Shown: positions 47,183 to 58,100 of the stretch, piece by piece
Layout: each line of letters starts with the position of its first letter
How positions within the stretch are numbered: position 1 is the stretch's first letter
Assembly: GCF_000764305.2 (NCBI RefSeq)
Contig: NW_025935009.1
Coordinates: 1 to 64,000 of the forward strand
DNA: 64,000 nucleotides
Source: Hyalella azteca
Lineage: Eukaryota; Arthropoda; Malacostraca; Amphipoda; Hyalellidae
Reading direction: 5' to 3'
Made by a program: the position numbers and the translations under genes
Notes under the pieces: generated by a model
Databases searched by the model: none
The model's input: only the letters and a program-made list of their open reading frames with translations
What the model was told of the DNA's origin: nothing

Positions 47183-47305
47183 TGCTGCCACATGTAAACA
47201 GTGCTGCCACATGTAAACAGTGCTGCCACATGTAAACAGTGCTGCCACATGTAAACAGTGCTGCCACATGTAAACAGTGCTGCCACATGTAAACAGTGCT
47301 GCCAC
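47183..47305. repeat. 19-bp minisatellite running into the gap
   Basis: Six to seven near-perfect units of 19 bp, core 'gtgctgccacatgtaaaca', cut off by the N run. The true array is longer. Confidence 0.95.
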
Positions 47306-47795
47306 NNNNNNNNNNNNNNNNNNNNNNNNNNNNNNNNNNNNNNNNNNNNNNNNNNNNNNNNNNNNNNNNNNNNNNNNNNNNNNNNNNNNNNNNNNNNNNN
47401 NNNNNNNNNNNNNNNNNNNNNNNNNNNNNNNNNNNNNNNNNNNNNNNNNNNNNNNNNNNNNNNNNNNNNNNNNNNNNNNNNNNNNNNNNNNNNNNNNNNN
47501 NNNNNNNNNNNNNNNNNNNNNNNNNNNNNNNNNNNNNNNNNNNNNNNNNNNNNNNNNNNNNNNNNNNNNNNNNNNNNNNNNNNNNNNNNNNNNNNNNNNN
47601 NNNNNNNNNNNNNNNNNNNNNNNNNNNNNNNNNNNNNNNNNNNNNNNNNNNNNNNNNNNNNNNNNNNNNNNNNNNNNNNNNNNNNNNNNNNNNNNNNNNN
47701 NNNNNNNNNNNNNNNNNNNNNNNNNNNNNNNNNNNNNNNNNNNNNNNNNNNNNNNNNNNNNNNNNNNNNNNNNNNNNNNNNNNNNNNNNNNNNNN
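47306..47795. other. Assembly gap, 490 Ns
   Basis: Unsequenced gap following the 19-bp array. Any ORF across it is meaningless. Confidence 0.99.
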
Positions 47796-48580
47796 AATGT
47801 AAGGAATCCTACCTACATAATAACTTAACCCCACGACTGAGACTTGCAGTCAGACACCGCGAGCTCAGCGGTGGGCGCTCAGGAACAATCCCCCTAGGAG
47901 CGCGAAATCCCATAGGACTTCTGACGAGCACAGACACACGTCAGAAGTCCCCCCTGAGGGGAGTGTAGGCGAAGCGTGTTAATTAAACTTTAAGGTAGTA
48001 TATATTAAGCCAGGAGTAATGTAGTACACTCAATATGGTAGTCAAGACTGAAAGTATCACAATAATAAACTTATCAATAGTAGAGTCTAATAGACAATTA
48101 CAATAATCAATTATAGAGGCTAATAGACAATTACAGCTTACATGATCACATGATAGTAATTAATAAGACGTCATTCCATACCTGACACCACGAGCCTCAT
48201 TCCTCGTGTACTCCTCACAAAACAAGATGTCAGCAACAAGCGAGGTCTTGTGTTTATAATCATCAAGATCGGAGAAACGAGCAGCAGGTTCGAGCTCCAG
48301 CTAGTCGTGAAAATTCTGCGTGTATTGTCGTACACAAGCAAAGCCTAACCTTCAACGCTTACATCACTATATCGAAGTATATTATATTGTATTATATACT
48401 AATATAAACTTTATTATATACATTTTATTTTTTGAAAAAACGATATAAGCTCAAAGTTACTCTAGGATCTACGTCTATCAATAATTATTGCAAGGCATTA
48501 ACTTCTACACACTCTATAGGCGTCAATAATAAAGTATTTTCAATCCATCGTAATTTGATCCGAACTAGAAGCTGTAAAGT
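47796..48580. other. No gene; contains a 12-bp-stem hairpin
   Basis: GC-rich at the start. GGACTTCTGACG at 47915-47926 pairs perfectly with CGTCAGAAGTCC at 47939-47950 over a 12-base spacer. The remainder is AT-rich and may hold the 3' UTR of the pseudokinase gene. Nothing else recognised. Confidence 0.45.
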
Positions 48581-49141
48581 TCATTGAGTTCGCCACGCGT
48601 TGTGACGGCAACTGTGGCTAACGCTGCTGTGGCTAACTCTGATGTGGCTAACGCTGTTGTGGCTAACGCTGCTGTGGCTAACTCTGATGTGGCTAACGCT
48701 GTNCGACATGTCTCGGTATTTGACGGCACAGACAGACGTATCTTTGAACACGTGCCCGCGTATCGACACGTCAGGCGATTCGCTCCCGCAAATCATCGAG
48801 TCACGTTGGCCAGGAAATGAGGCTCTAGATTCCTGAGCAATGTTCCACGAATCCTTCATTCCCATTCCAGTCACGGGGACGTCGCGACCAGGAATATCAT
48901 GTACGTCGAACTTTGATTGCAACGATACACTCTCATGTACGTCGTCTGTAGAAGCGTTACACGGAACGTTATTAGTGTACGTCGTTACTGGAGGAGTATA
49001 ACCCGGCGACAAACCGACGTCTGGGGGAGACGGGACGAACAAATCTGGGGGAGACGTTACACGGGCGCTGGAGACGTCAGAGTTCCCAGGACCGACGTCA
49101 ACTTCTAGCGCTGCGATCAGACGTACGAGCGCCGACGAGTA
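48581..49141 (-). CDS. Pseudokinase last exon (tail with coding repeat)
   Basis: Acceptor CGTTTTTGCAG|TAC. Codes YSSALVRLIAALEVDVGPG, then an acidic Ser/Pro/Val-rich tail of about 120 residues, ending in a run of VSH(S/I/N) units made by a 15-bp tandem repeat (48607-48702) and the stop TGA at 48581. A single N at 48703 lies inside the frame, so the last 40 residues are uncertain. Confidence 0.5.
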   Translation of the reverse strand, partial: YSSALVRLIAALEVDVGPGNSDVSSARVTSPPDLFVPSPPDVGLSPGYTPPVTTYTNNVPCNASTDDVHESVSLQSKFDVHDIPGRDVPVTGMGMKDSWNIAQESRASFPGQRDSMICGSESPDVSIRGHVFKDTSVCAVKYRDMSXSVSHIRVSHSSVSHNSVSHIRVSHSSVSHSCRHNAWRTQ

Positions 49142-52100
49142 CTGCAAAAACGTTAGATACATCAACATCAGGTTCATCAAAGTCTAACACATCAACGTCA
49201 GGTTCATCAAAGTCTAACACATCAACGTCAGGTTCATCAAAGTCTAACACATCAACGTCTGGTTCATCAAAGTCTAACACATCAACGTCTGGTTCATCAA
49301 AGTCTAACCCATCAACGTCTGGTTCATCAAAGTCCAACACATCAACGTCTGGTTCATCAAAGTCTAATACATCTACGTCCGGTTCATCAAAGTCTAATAC
49401 ATCAACGTCCGGTTCATCAAAGTCTGATACATCTACGTCCGGTTCATCAAAGTCTAATACAAAAGTCTAACACATCAACGTCCGGTTCATCAAAGTCTAA
49501 CACATCAACGTCCGGTTCATCAAAGTCTGATACATCAACGTCCGGTTCATCAAAGTCTGATACATCAACATTTAATGCATATCGCATAAGCGATTGAATG
49601 CAACGTGTTCTGCAAAGACACTTTAAGTTCATGTAAAGCATTTATTAATCAATTCAATGAACTGCACTAGCTAATACCGCCTCAATACCATACAAGAACG
49701 TCTAATACCGCAGCTCAAATACCCCCCAAATACCCCAGCAATACTGAAGACGTACGCGCGTGCGCAGCTGGCGCAGGAGCGGCGCGGGGCGCGCGGGCGC
49801 CTCACACGCACTGCACGTGGCGAGGGCGCGGGCCACGCGCGACACGTGCAGCGCCAGGCAACCGGCCGAGCAACCGGCGCTGTTGATGTTGCTGTTGTTG
49901 ATGGTGTTGTTGATATTGCTGTTGTTTTTGATATTATTATTGTTGATGTTGATGTTATTATTGTTGCTGGTGATGCTACTGTTGTTGTTGTTGTTGTTAT
50001 TATTATTATTATTGTAGTTCTTGATTGTGTTGTTCCTGTTGTTGTTGTTATTGTTGTTGTTGATGTTATTGTTGTTGTTGATGTTATTATTGGTGTTGCT
50101 GGTGGTGGTGTCGTGTTCATTTTCGGTGATGCTGCAGTTACTGTTGGTATTGACGTAGTTATTGTGGTTGTTTTTCTTGTTAATGTTAATTTTGTTGTAG
50201 TTATTGGTGCTATTGTAGTTATTGAAGGCAATGTTATAGCTGGCACTGTGATTATAGTTATTGTCATAGGAGACATCAATATTGTAAGTATCTTCATGGC
50301 TATTGTTTTCATTGTTTTTGGCAATGGAATCGAAACGGCAATCATCGAGGTAGTAGTTGTTTTTGTTGTCATTGTTATTAGTAGTGATGGTTGTTGAGGG
50401 TTGGTGACTGACTGTCATGTTGTTGTTGTTGTTTTTGTTGCTGTTGTTGTTGCAGCTGCACGCAGCTAGTCTGTAGAATTACAAGTTATCAAATAAATGA
50501 AAGATTTTAATAATAATAATAATAGCGGTTACAGCGTTTATTAGGCCGTAGGCCTCTCGCTGATTCTTAACATTGCAAAACATTCACAGCATTTTGCGGT
50601 CTCGAACTCGCAACTCACTGCTACAATTCTGCTGCGCTTAACCGCCCGGCCTCCTCGCCGATTCTGACCAGAAACTGGCGCACAGAGCTGGGATCGAACC
50701 CGCGCCTCTCTGCGCCAATCATGGTACTCTGAACTGTAACCACTGGGCCACCCTGCCCTTAAACAATAAAATACTTGTTTTTCATGGAAGTGCATTTGAC
50801 GTATACAAAACTGTATGGAGTACACGAACCAATGAACAAATAACAATAATTCATGAAGGAAGATCGTTCACTAATATTGTAGAGATAAAATTGAAGCGAA
50901 TAACAAAATTAATTATATTGGGATCAATTTTAAACGTCGCCACTCCCACCATATCCAAAAATAAATTTAAAATATTATAGATTTAACTAAAGCATTCATC
51001 AAAACCCTCCTGAATCAAGCAATGATATTGGTAGCGCGTTTTGAATAGATTACTAATAGCAAATTTTAAAATCATTATTTATATTAATATCAACAGAAAA
51101 TATACAATTAGCAACAATATCAAAGTTTAGCCACTAACGGGCTCTTGCTGGTAAGCCCGTTCTCGACGGCGATGCCCCGACGTAGGAGGAAGACGTTCCC
51201 CAGCAGCAGGGGGGCACGTCGGAGCCCGTGACGGGCCCCATGGAGCAGAGCGGACGTCACGCTCACCAGCACGCTCCATATGAGCGGCTCAGGGATGCTC
51301 ATGGAGCGAAGCTTGAGGCGCTTCTGAAAAACGCAACCAAACTAGTTCTGTACACCGAGTTTAATCATACTTTCCATACTTTTTTTTAACTTTAATTTTT
51401 ATAATTATACTTTTCATAGCAGTCAATGCATTATTACATAAACTAAATTGACCAGTAATGTCATAGTTATCTGTTAAGCTACAGTCATATACCTACACCA
51501 TCAGGATAACAGCGTAAACTCTAGAAGATCTCACACTGATTATAAATGTCCAGTTATTACGCTAACAGTTCAATAAAAAGCAACGTAGCAAATGCTGCAG
51601 CTGATCTCTCGAAGTTTCGTCGTTATAACTGCTATAAACATTGATGGGAAACTTCGTAGTATCGGAGAGTTCTTTATCATTTATAAACATGTTATAATTA
51701 ATATTTTGCGTGAATGCTCTCTAGAACAGATTATTATCATGTATAACTAATAATTCACATTTACAGGAATGCTTTCTAATAGATTTTAGTTCATGGTTGC
51801 ACCCGCAGCAAGAAAGCGGGTGCAACTTTGGCAAAGTTGAACGTGAACAGCAAAACTCCACGGCACTTGCAGCCAGCATTTACCTACACACCACACCGCA
51901 CGTTTAATTAAGCCTTCAACGGTTTCAATTTTTGCGCGTGTTCAAATAATAAATTAAAGTTAATTTTGTATACAAACAAATAAAAAGTTTCTTTTTCGCA
52001 TCATGCGGAATAGTCAATAAGTAGGAAATGCCGGTAGCAGGCTACAGTAAATAAATTTCTGATTATTAGAATGTGGAGTAATTCAACTGAAATTCACATT

Positions 52101-55100
52101 TCATCAGAGTTTCAGTTAAAAATAAACGATTTAGGATTTCTAATGATAACAGAAACTGGACATCGTTTCATAAATATTAATAAGTAAACGCGAAAATACA
52201 TTACACATGTGCTGTGTTTGCCACACAACAACTCGGTGTATATTGATACTAGCATTTTAATTCGATTAAATGGTGCATAAGTATTAAAATAATTTGATTG
52301 CTTAAATCGCAAGTTTATCAAGAATTTAAAAGCAAAGAAAACAGCCACAAATGGTGCATGGTATACGCACCACGACCTGGTCCAGCGTAGCTATGGGCGT
52401 ATCGAGCAGGTAGAAGAGGTTGCGCGTAGGTTCATCCACAACCACGCCCCACACGCGCATCACGTGCGGGTGGTCGCACCACAGCCACGTGGCAGCCTCA
52501 TCCATGTCTCCTGATGACGTCATCCCCGTCAACTGTATTAAGTTCATTTATTTAGAATAACTTCATTTATGAATTAAGTTCATTATATTTATATAAGTTC
52601 ATCAATTTATATAAGTTCGTTAATTTATATAAGTTCATTTATTTATATAAGTTCATCGCGTAATAAATGAATAAGTTCATTTATTTAGTCCGAGAAGAAG
52701 CATTGGTACGACAAGTCATATATAAAAGATCTCACTCATCGATTACTATTGTTATAAATTCATAAGGAGTAAATAATGAAAGAGAAACAAATCTCAATAA
52801 ATATAAGAATAAAGATTTGTACACGAAAGGCTCAGCATAGCTCCATTATTGCGGCGAATGAAGGCGCAAAAATAGTGCATATGAGGTTTTTATTTGAATG
52901 AACATTTGCAATTGTACGAGCAGTAGCGGCGTCTCATCGGTCTGTCGGAGTCAGTTATATTTACAGCTGCTTTTTGGGGCTCAAGACGCAGCCAAACTTT
53001 CATATATTGAGCCACACCTTATCAGCGCCAGAGATAAGGCAAGCTGAGGGACATACCACACCTTATCAGCGCCAGAGATAAGGGAAGGTGAGGGACATAC
53101 CACGCCTCAACAGCGCCAGAGATAAGGGAAGGTGAGGGACATACCACGCCTCAACAGCGCCAGAGATAAGGGGTTCTGATAAATAATTTGACTCCAAAAA
53201 ATTAAACTATCGATCCAGACAAAACCTAACCTACAACAAACCTTCACGAAACAAATATACCACGACCCTACTAATTAATTCGAATGAACAGCGGTCACAA
53301 TGTCAGATGAACGGTTTTAACAGTGCAAAATAATATTAAAAGCACAACTGAAAATATCTGCAAATGACAATGCAGATGCATGCATGGGTAACTTCCGAGT
53401 CCAAGTTGGCGATGTTTATTAGGTAGATGGACGGTACGTCAAATCACCGAGAACTTTGGAACTTTACTTTTCATCCTCGCTTTGCTCAAGTTTCCAATTA
53501 CGACCATACCACAAAGATCCGATACACACCACAAGTCCCATACACACCAATCAACACAGGTCTCGCACACACCGCACGAAACGAGTAAGACACACACAAC
53601 ACACCACACAACACACACGCATCAGTCGGCCACGGTCCAGCTCCTTCACTTTCCTCCGCGGCTGCGGTCACGAAACTTTCCCTCTCCTTCCTAGAGAATG
53701 TTACGTCTACAGCCTGACCATTACCTCACAGCCAGACCATTACCTTACAGCCCGACCATTACCTTACAGCCAGACCATTACCTTACAGCCCGACCATTAC
53801 CTTACAGCCCGACCATTACCTTACAGCCCGACCATTACCTTACAGCCAGACCATTACCTTACAGCCAGACCATTACCTTACAGCCAGACCATTACCTTAC
53901 AGCCAGNAGTGAGAAGGATAAAGCCCTGTCTCTTATACACATCTAGATGTGTATAAGAGACAGTCACTGCAGTGCACGGCGCACGTAAGTCAATGCAGTG
54001 CACGGCGCACGTGTAGTGCAAAGGTTACCGCCACGTGCATATGGCGCGCTGCCAACGACGCGCGTCTGGCAGCCTCGGTCAGCTGAGCGCCGCTGCTGCG
54101 GCTGTGCATTTAAGAAGGTAAAGGTAACCGTTTACGAGGGTAAAAAGAAACCGTTTAAGACGGTAAAGGTTAAAGATAACCGATCACGAGAGTAAATGTA
54201 ACCGTTTACGAGGATAAATGTAATAATTTGTGAGGATAAAGGTAATCTTTTAAGAGGTTAAAGGAATTTTTACGAGGGTAAAGGCAACTGTTTAAGTGGG
54301 TAAAGGCAACTGTTTACGAGGGTAAAGGTAACTTTTTAAGAGGGTAAATTAAGGTAATCGTGTCCGAGGGTAACGTTTCCAAATATAAAGGTAACCGCGC
54401 ACGAGGGTAACGGTAAGAGTTATCGAGGGTAACGCCCTAACCCTCGCCATGTCCCAAGTCCTGACGTCAGAAGCTCGATTGCTGGCACGGACGCAAGATC
54501 TGCTCGTCGCTGCGGGCGTGCGCAACACCGAATGCGTGCTTCTTTCAGCGGATGCGCATCTAAGTCAGTAAATGCGCAAGTCCATCGTTAAATGCGCATG
54601 TAATTCAGTAAATGTGCATGTCATTCGGTAAATGCGCATGTAATTCAGTAAATGTGCATGCCATTCGGTGAATGCGTTTTTTAAAATAAGCAGCGATAAT
54701 AAAATCGTCAAATCTTGGGCACCAAAGATCGCATTAACCTAAAATCTCAAAGTCAGTTTCAGCTGCAGACACGTCGCACTGTTCACCGAGTTTAGGCGCT
54801 CAGCGGAATGACATTCGGTGAATGCGTTTTTTAAAATAAGCAGCGATAATAAAATCGTCAAATCTTGGGCACCAAAGATCGCATTAACCTAAAATCTCAA
54901 AATCAGTTTCAGCTGCAGACACGTCGCACTGTTCACCGAGTTTAGGCGCTCAGCGGAATGTGATGGGTGAGCAAGCGGAAGTTCAGAATGATAACTCCTG
55001 CTTCGGTCCGCAGCAATTCTGATGTACTTAACATAGTTTTCTTTTCCGGGACCTCAAAATCAGTCTTAGACTATCGCTTAGACAAACCTCTTGATATGAG

Positions 55101-58100
55101 TAAATCCTAGGTTCGACGAACACCAATTCAGATGAAAAATGTTTCGAATGAATTCATATTCAGCATGGAAGTTGTAGCAAATTCTAATGCCACGGTGAAT
55201 TAAACTTCGAAAAAATTAAATTTTAAACGAAATAAACAAAAGCTGGTTATGCAAGTGTCCCAGCCCCTGAATTTGGTTGGGTTCGTGATGCACGGAATCG
55301 TGAAGCGATTGTTGTATTTAGGCTCTGCATGAAAATTAAAAATTCGTCACCATAGTATCTACTATAAAATAAGGTCATAAAAACAAGTGGACAATGTGAC
55401 AGTAATTAAACCACGTAAAAACATTAAAATATTCGAAAAGAAAGATGTTCATCATTTTTATTCAGAGCTCTCTAACAAATAGGAATAATATCTATGTAAC
55501 AAATAGGGATGAAAGCTCTGTAAGAAAAAGGAGTGATAGCTCTGTAAACAATAGGAATAAAGGATCTTTTACAAATAGGAATGAAAGCTTTAATTATAAA
55601 TCGCGAGCACAGCTTTGACACACAATGAACTCCGTGGGAGTAAATGCTGCGGCGACCGCGCGTTTCAAGAAGCACAGTGAGTGGTTCAGCCCGCATTGAA
55701 CTGACTGAAGTGGACCATGCAGTGCACACTGTAACACTGCAGTGCACACTGCAACACTGCAGTGCACACTGCAACACTGCAGTACAGCGCTGTATTGTAT
55801 TCAGGTAGCGTAAGGACACAAAGCATGTTGCACATAACAATGTATTAAATTCAATGTTGTTCATTGTACGCCCGGTACCGTAATATAGAGGGGAAGTTAG
55901 GGCGCGTATCCAGGATACCTGCCGTGTCAAGATATTGCCTGGACCTGAAATTTCATTCCTGTGGAAGAATAGGAAGTGACTACAGCAAAGGGAGGAATGG
56001 ATTGGAACAAAAATTGAAATTTAATTTTGAAATTTGTATTTATAAATTCAATTTGAAATGTGCAGCATAGTTTCCTCCATATTTTGAAACGGAAGTCAAG
56101 CGTTAGTCCTGTCTTCTATCTATAATGTGGGTTTAAAGAAGTCTTTATTTAAATATAACTCATTAATTAGCATTATCGTTATTAGGAATTAAGGATTACA
56201 GGAATGACGGGATTTAGAATAACAGAATTTAAAAATTGCAGGACTTGCTAGTCTTTCAAACATCCCAAAATAAAGTGAAGCAGCATGTGTATATTGAAGT
56301 GTTATTAAAACATAATTTTATAACGGGGATAAAACTGTGGCTCAAATTTAAATGCGAGAATCCTTCCACTCGCGTAACTACAGTTCGATCATCATTTGTT
56401 TAAAGATTTAAACAAAAATCGGGAATTTTAGATCTTGGCCGGGTCAACCTGAAACTTTAATTGCATGTATCAATAAGGGAATTTACGGGTGTGCGTGTTT
56501 GCGGGCGCGGCCATTGTGCGTGCGTCTGTTTGAATAACGTATCATGGATACCATCAGGATTTACCTGCTCCTTTAATAAGCGCCGCTGATTTGGCAAGTT
56601 GTGGTCAAATTTTGGACAGTAAAATAACATTATTTGTTATTTATTGCTTAAAAATGCGGTCTACATCCCTTAGGAAAGTGAGGGATAACCTGACTATAGG
56701 TTCAAAATCTAGATCTGGTTAATAGATGCAATAGATTTGCTATTTCAGCCAACAATAAAAACGCACAATATGCAGTTTAAACGCTAATCACACAACATAA
56801 TAATTGCTACAGCACCTGAGAAAAAGCACTGATCTAGCCTCACACTCCCCACAACAATACGCCATTGTCACAAAGCTGTCCAATAAGACTATTGCTTGCA
56901 TACAGGAAGAGATATCGTTGTGTCAATAGTACACTTACGACCACTGCAGCACTTACGACCACCGCAACACTTACGACCACCGCAGCACTTACGACCACCG
57001 CAACACTTACGACCACCGCAGCACTTAAGATCACCGCACCACTACCCGACCACAGCAGCACTTACGACCACCGCAACACTTACGACCACCGCAACACTTA
57101 CGACCACCGCAACACTTACGACCACCGCGGCACTTACCATCACCGCGGTACTTTCGACCTCCGCACACCACTTACGACCACCGCACGACTTAGGACCACC
57201 GCACCACTTACGACCACCGCACCACTTACGACCACCGCACGACTTAGGACCAGCGCACCACTTACGACCACCCACATACGACCACCATGGATATAATGGA
57301 AATATATTTCAAAAGTTCGAATGCAGATTGAATTTCGAAATGAGGATGGGACCAAGGAGCATGAGATGTGTAAGGCATGAGGTGTGTGGGGCATGACGTC
57401 CAGTCGTTTGCGCGTTAATAAGTGTGCGTGTCCACTCGTGAATGTGTCCACTCTTGTGCATGTCCGTGTGCATGTCCTCCAAGCGACGCTTATAATAATA
57501 CAAATGACAAATGTGTAAGGCATGAGGTGTGTGGGGCATGACGTCCAGTCGTTTGCGCGTTAATAAGTGTGCGTGTCCACTCGTGAATGTGTCCACTCTT
57601 GTGCATGTCCGTGTGCATGTCCTCCAAGCGACGCTTATAATAATAAAAATGACAAATCATGGCTGTAGCAGCTATTGGACGAGACGAGTTTCCTGCTTTA
57701 GCGACTGAGCATTCCTTGATCACGTCATCACCGGTAATACACACGTCGCGCTTGTCATACTTGCGATTTCAACACGTCCTAGCAACGCATATATATTGTT
57801 TTTTTTTATAGCCTATAATTTAATAACTTATTCATAAACTCATCTTTCTTTATATGTGTTCATAGGCAAAACTTAAATTAATGTTACCTTGTCAACCACA
57901 TTCCTTACCCATGACTTTCTTCAAGTTTTTCATTACGTCTGGCCCTTTCATAAATCCGTAGCGCATCGTCAATTTTACGACAAACAAGTTAAACTTTCAA
58001 TTTGAGCCATGACGTAAGACAGTAATGCGTTCATGAAAGGCAACATAACTGCAACGTTCGTGGACGCCGCGGCAACGCAAGAGGCCGCCAGCCTTGGCCT

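Noticed and set aside
47103..47968. Open frames of 168 to 243 codons around 47.3-47.8 kb
   Set aside because: They consist mostly of the 490-base N gap.
49671..50418. Asn-, Thr- and Val-rich ORFs of about 180-240 codons
   Set aside because: Products of the (GTT)n tract; only the GC-rich end (49756-49879) has splice-compatible, kinase-like content.
54449..54571. 40-codon plus-strand ORF (MSQVLTSEARLLARTQD...) with good composition
   Set aside because: It lies between two tandem repeats near an assembly artefact, runs into repeat sequence before its stop, and has no splice donor or known similarity.
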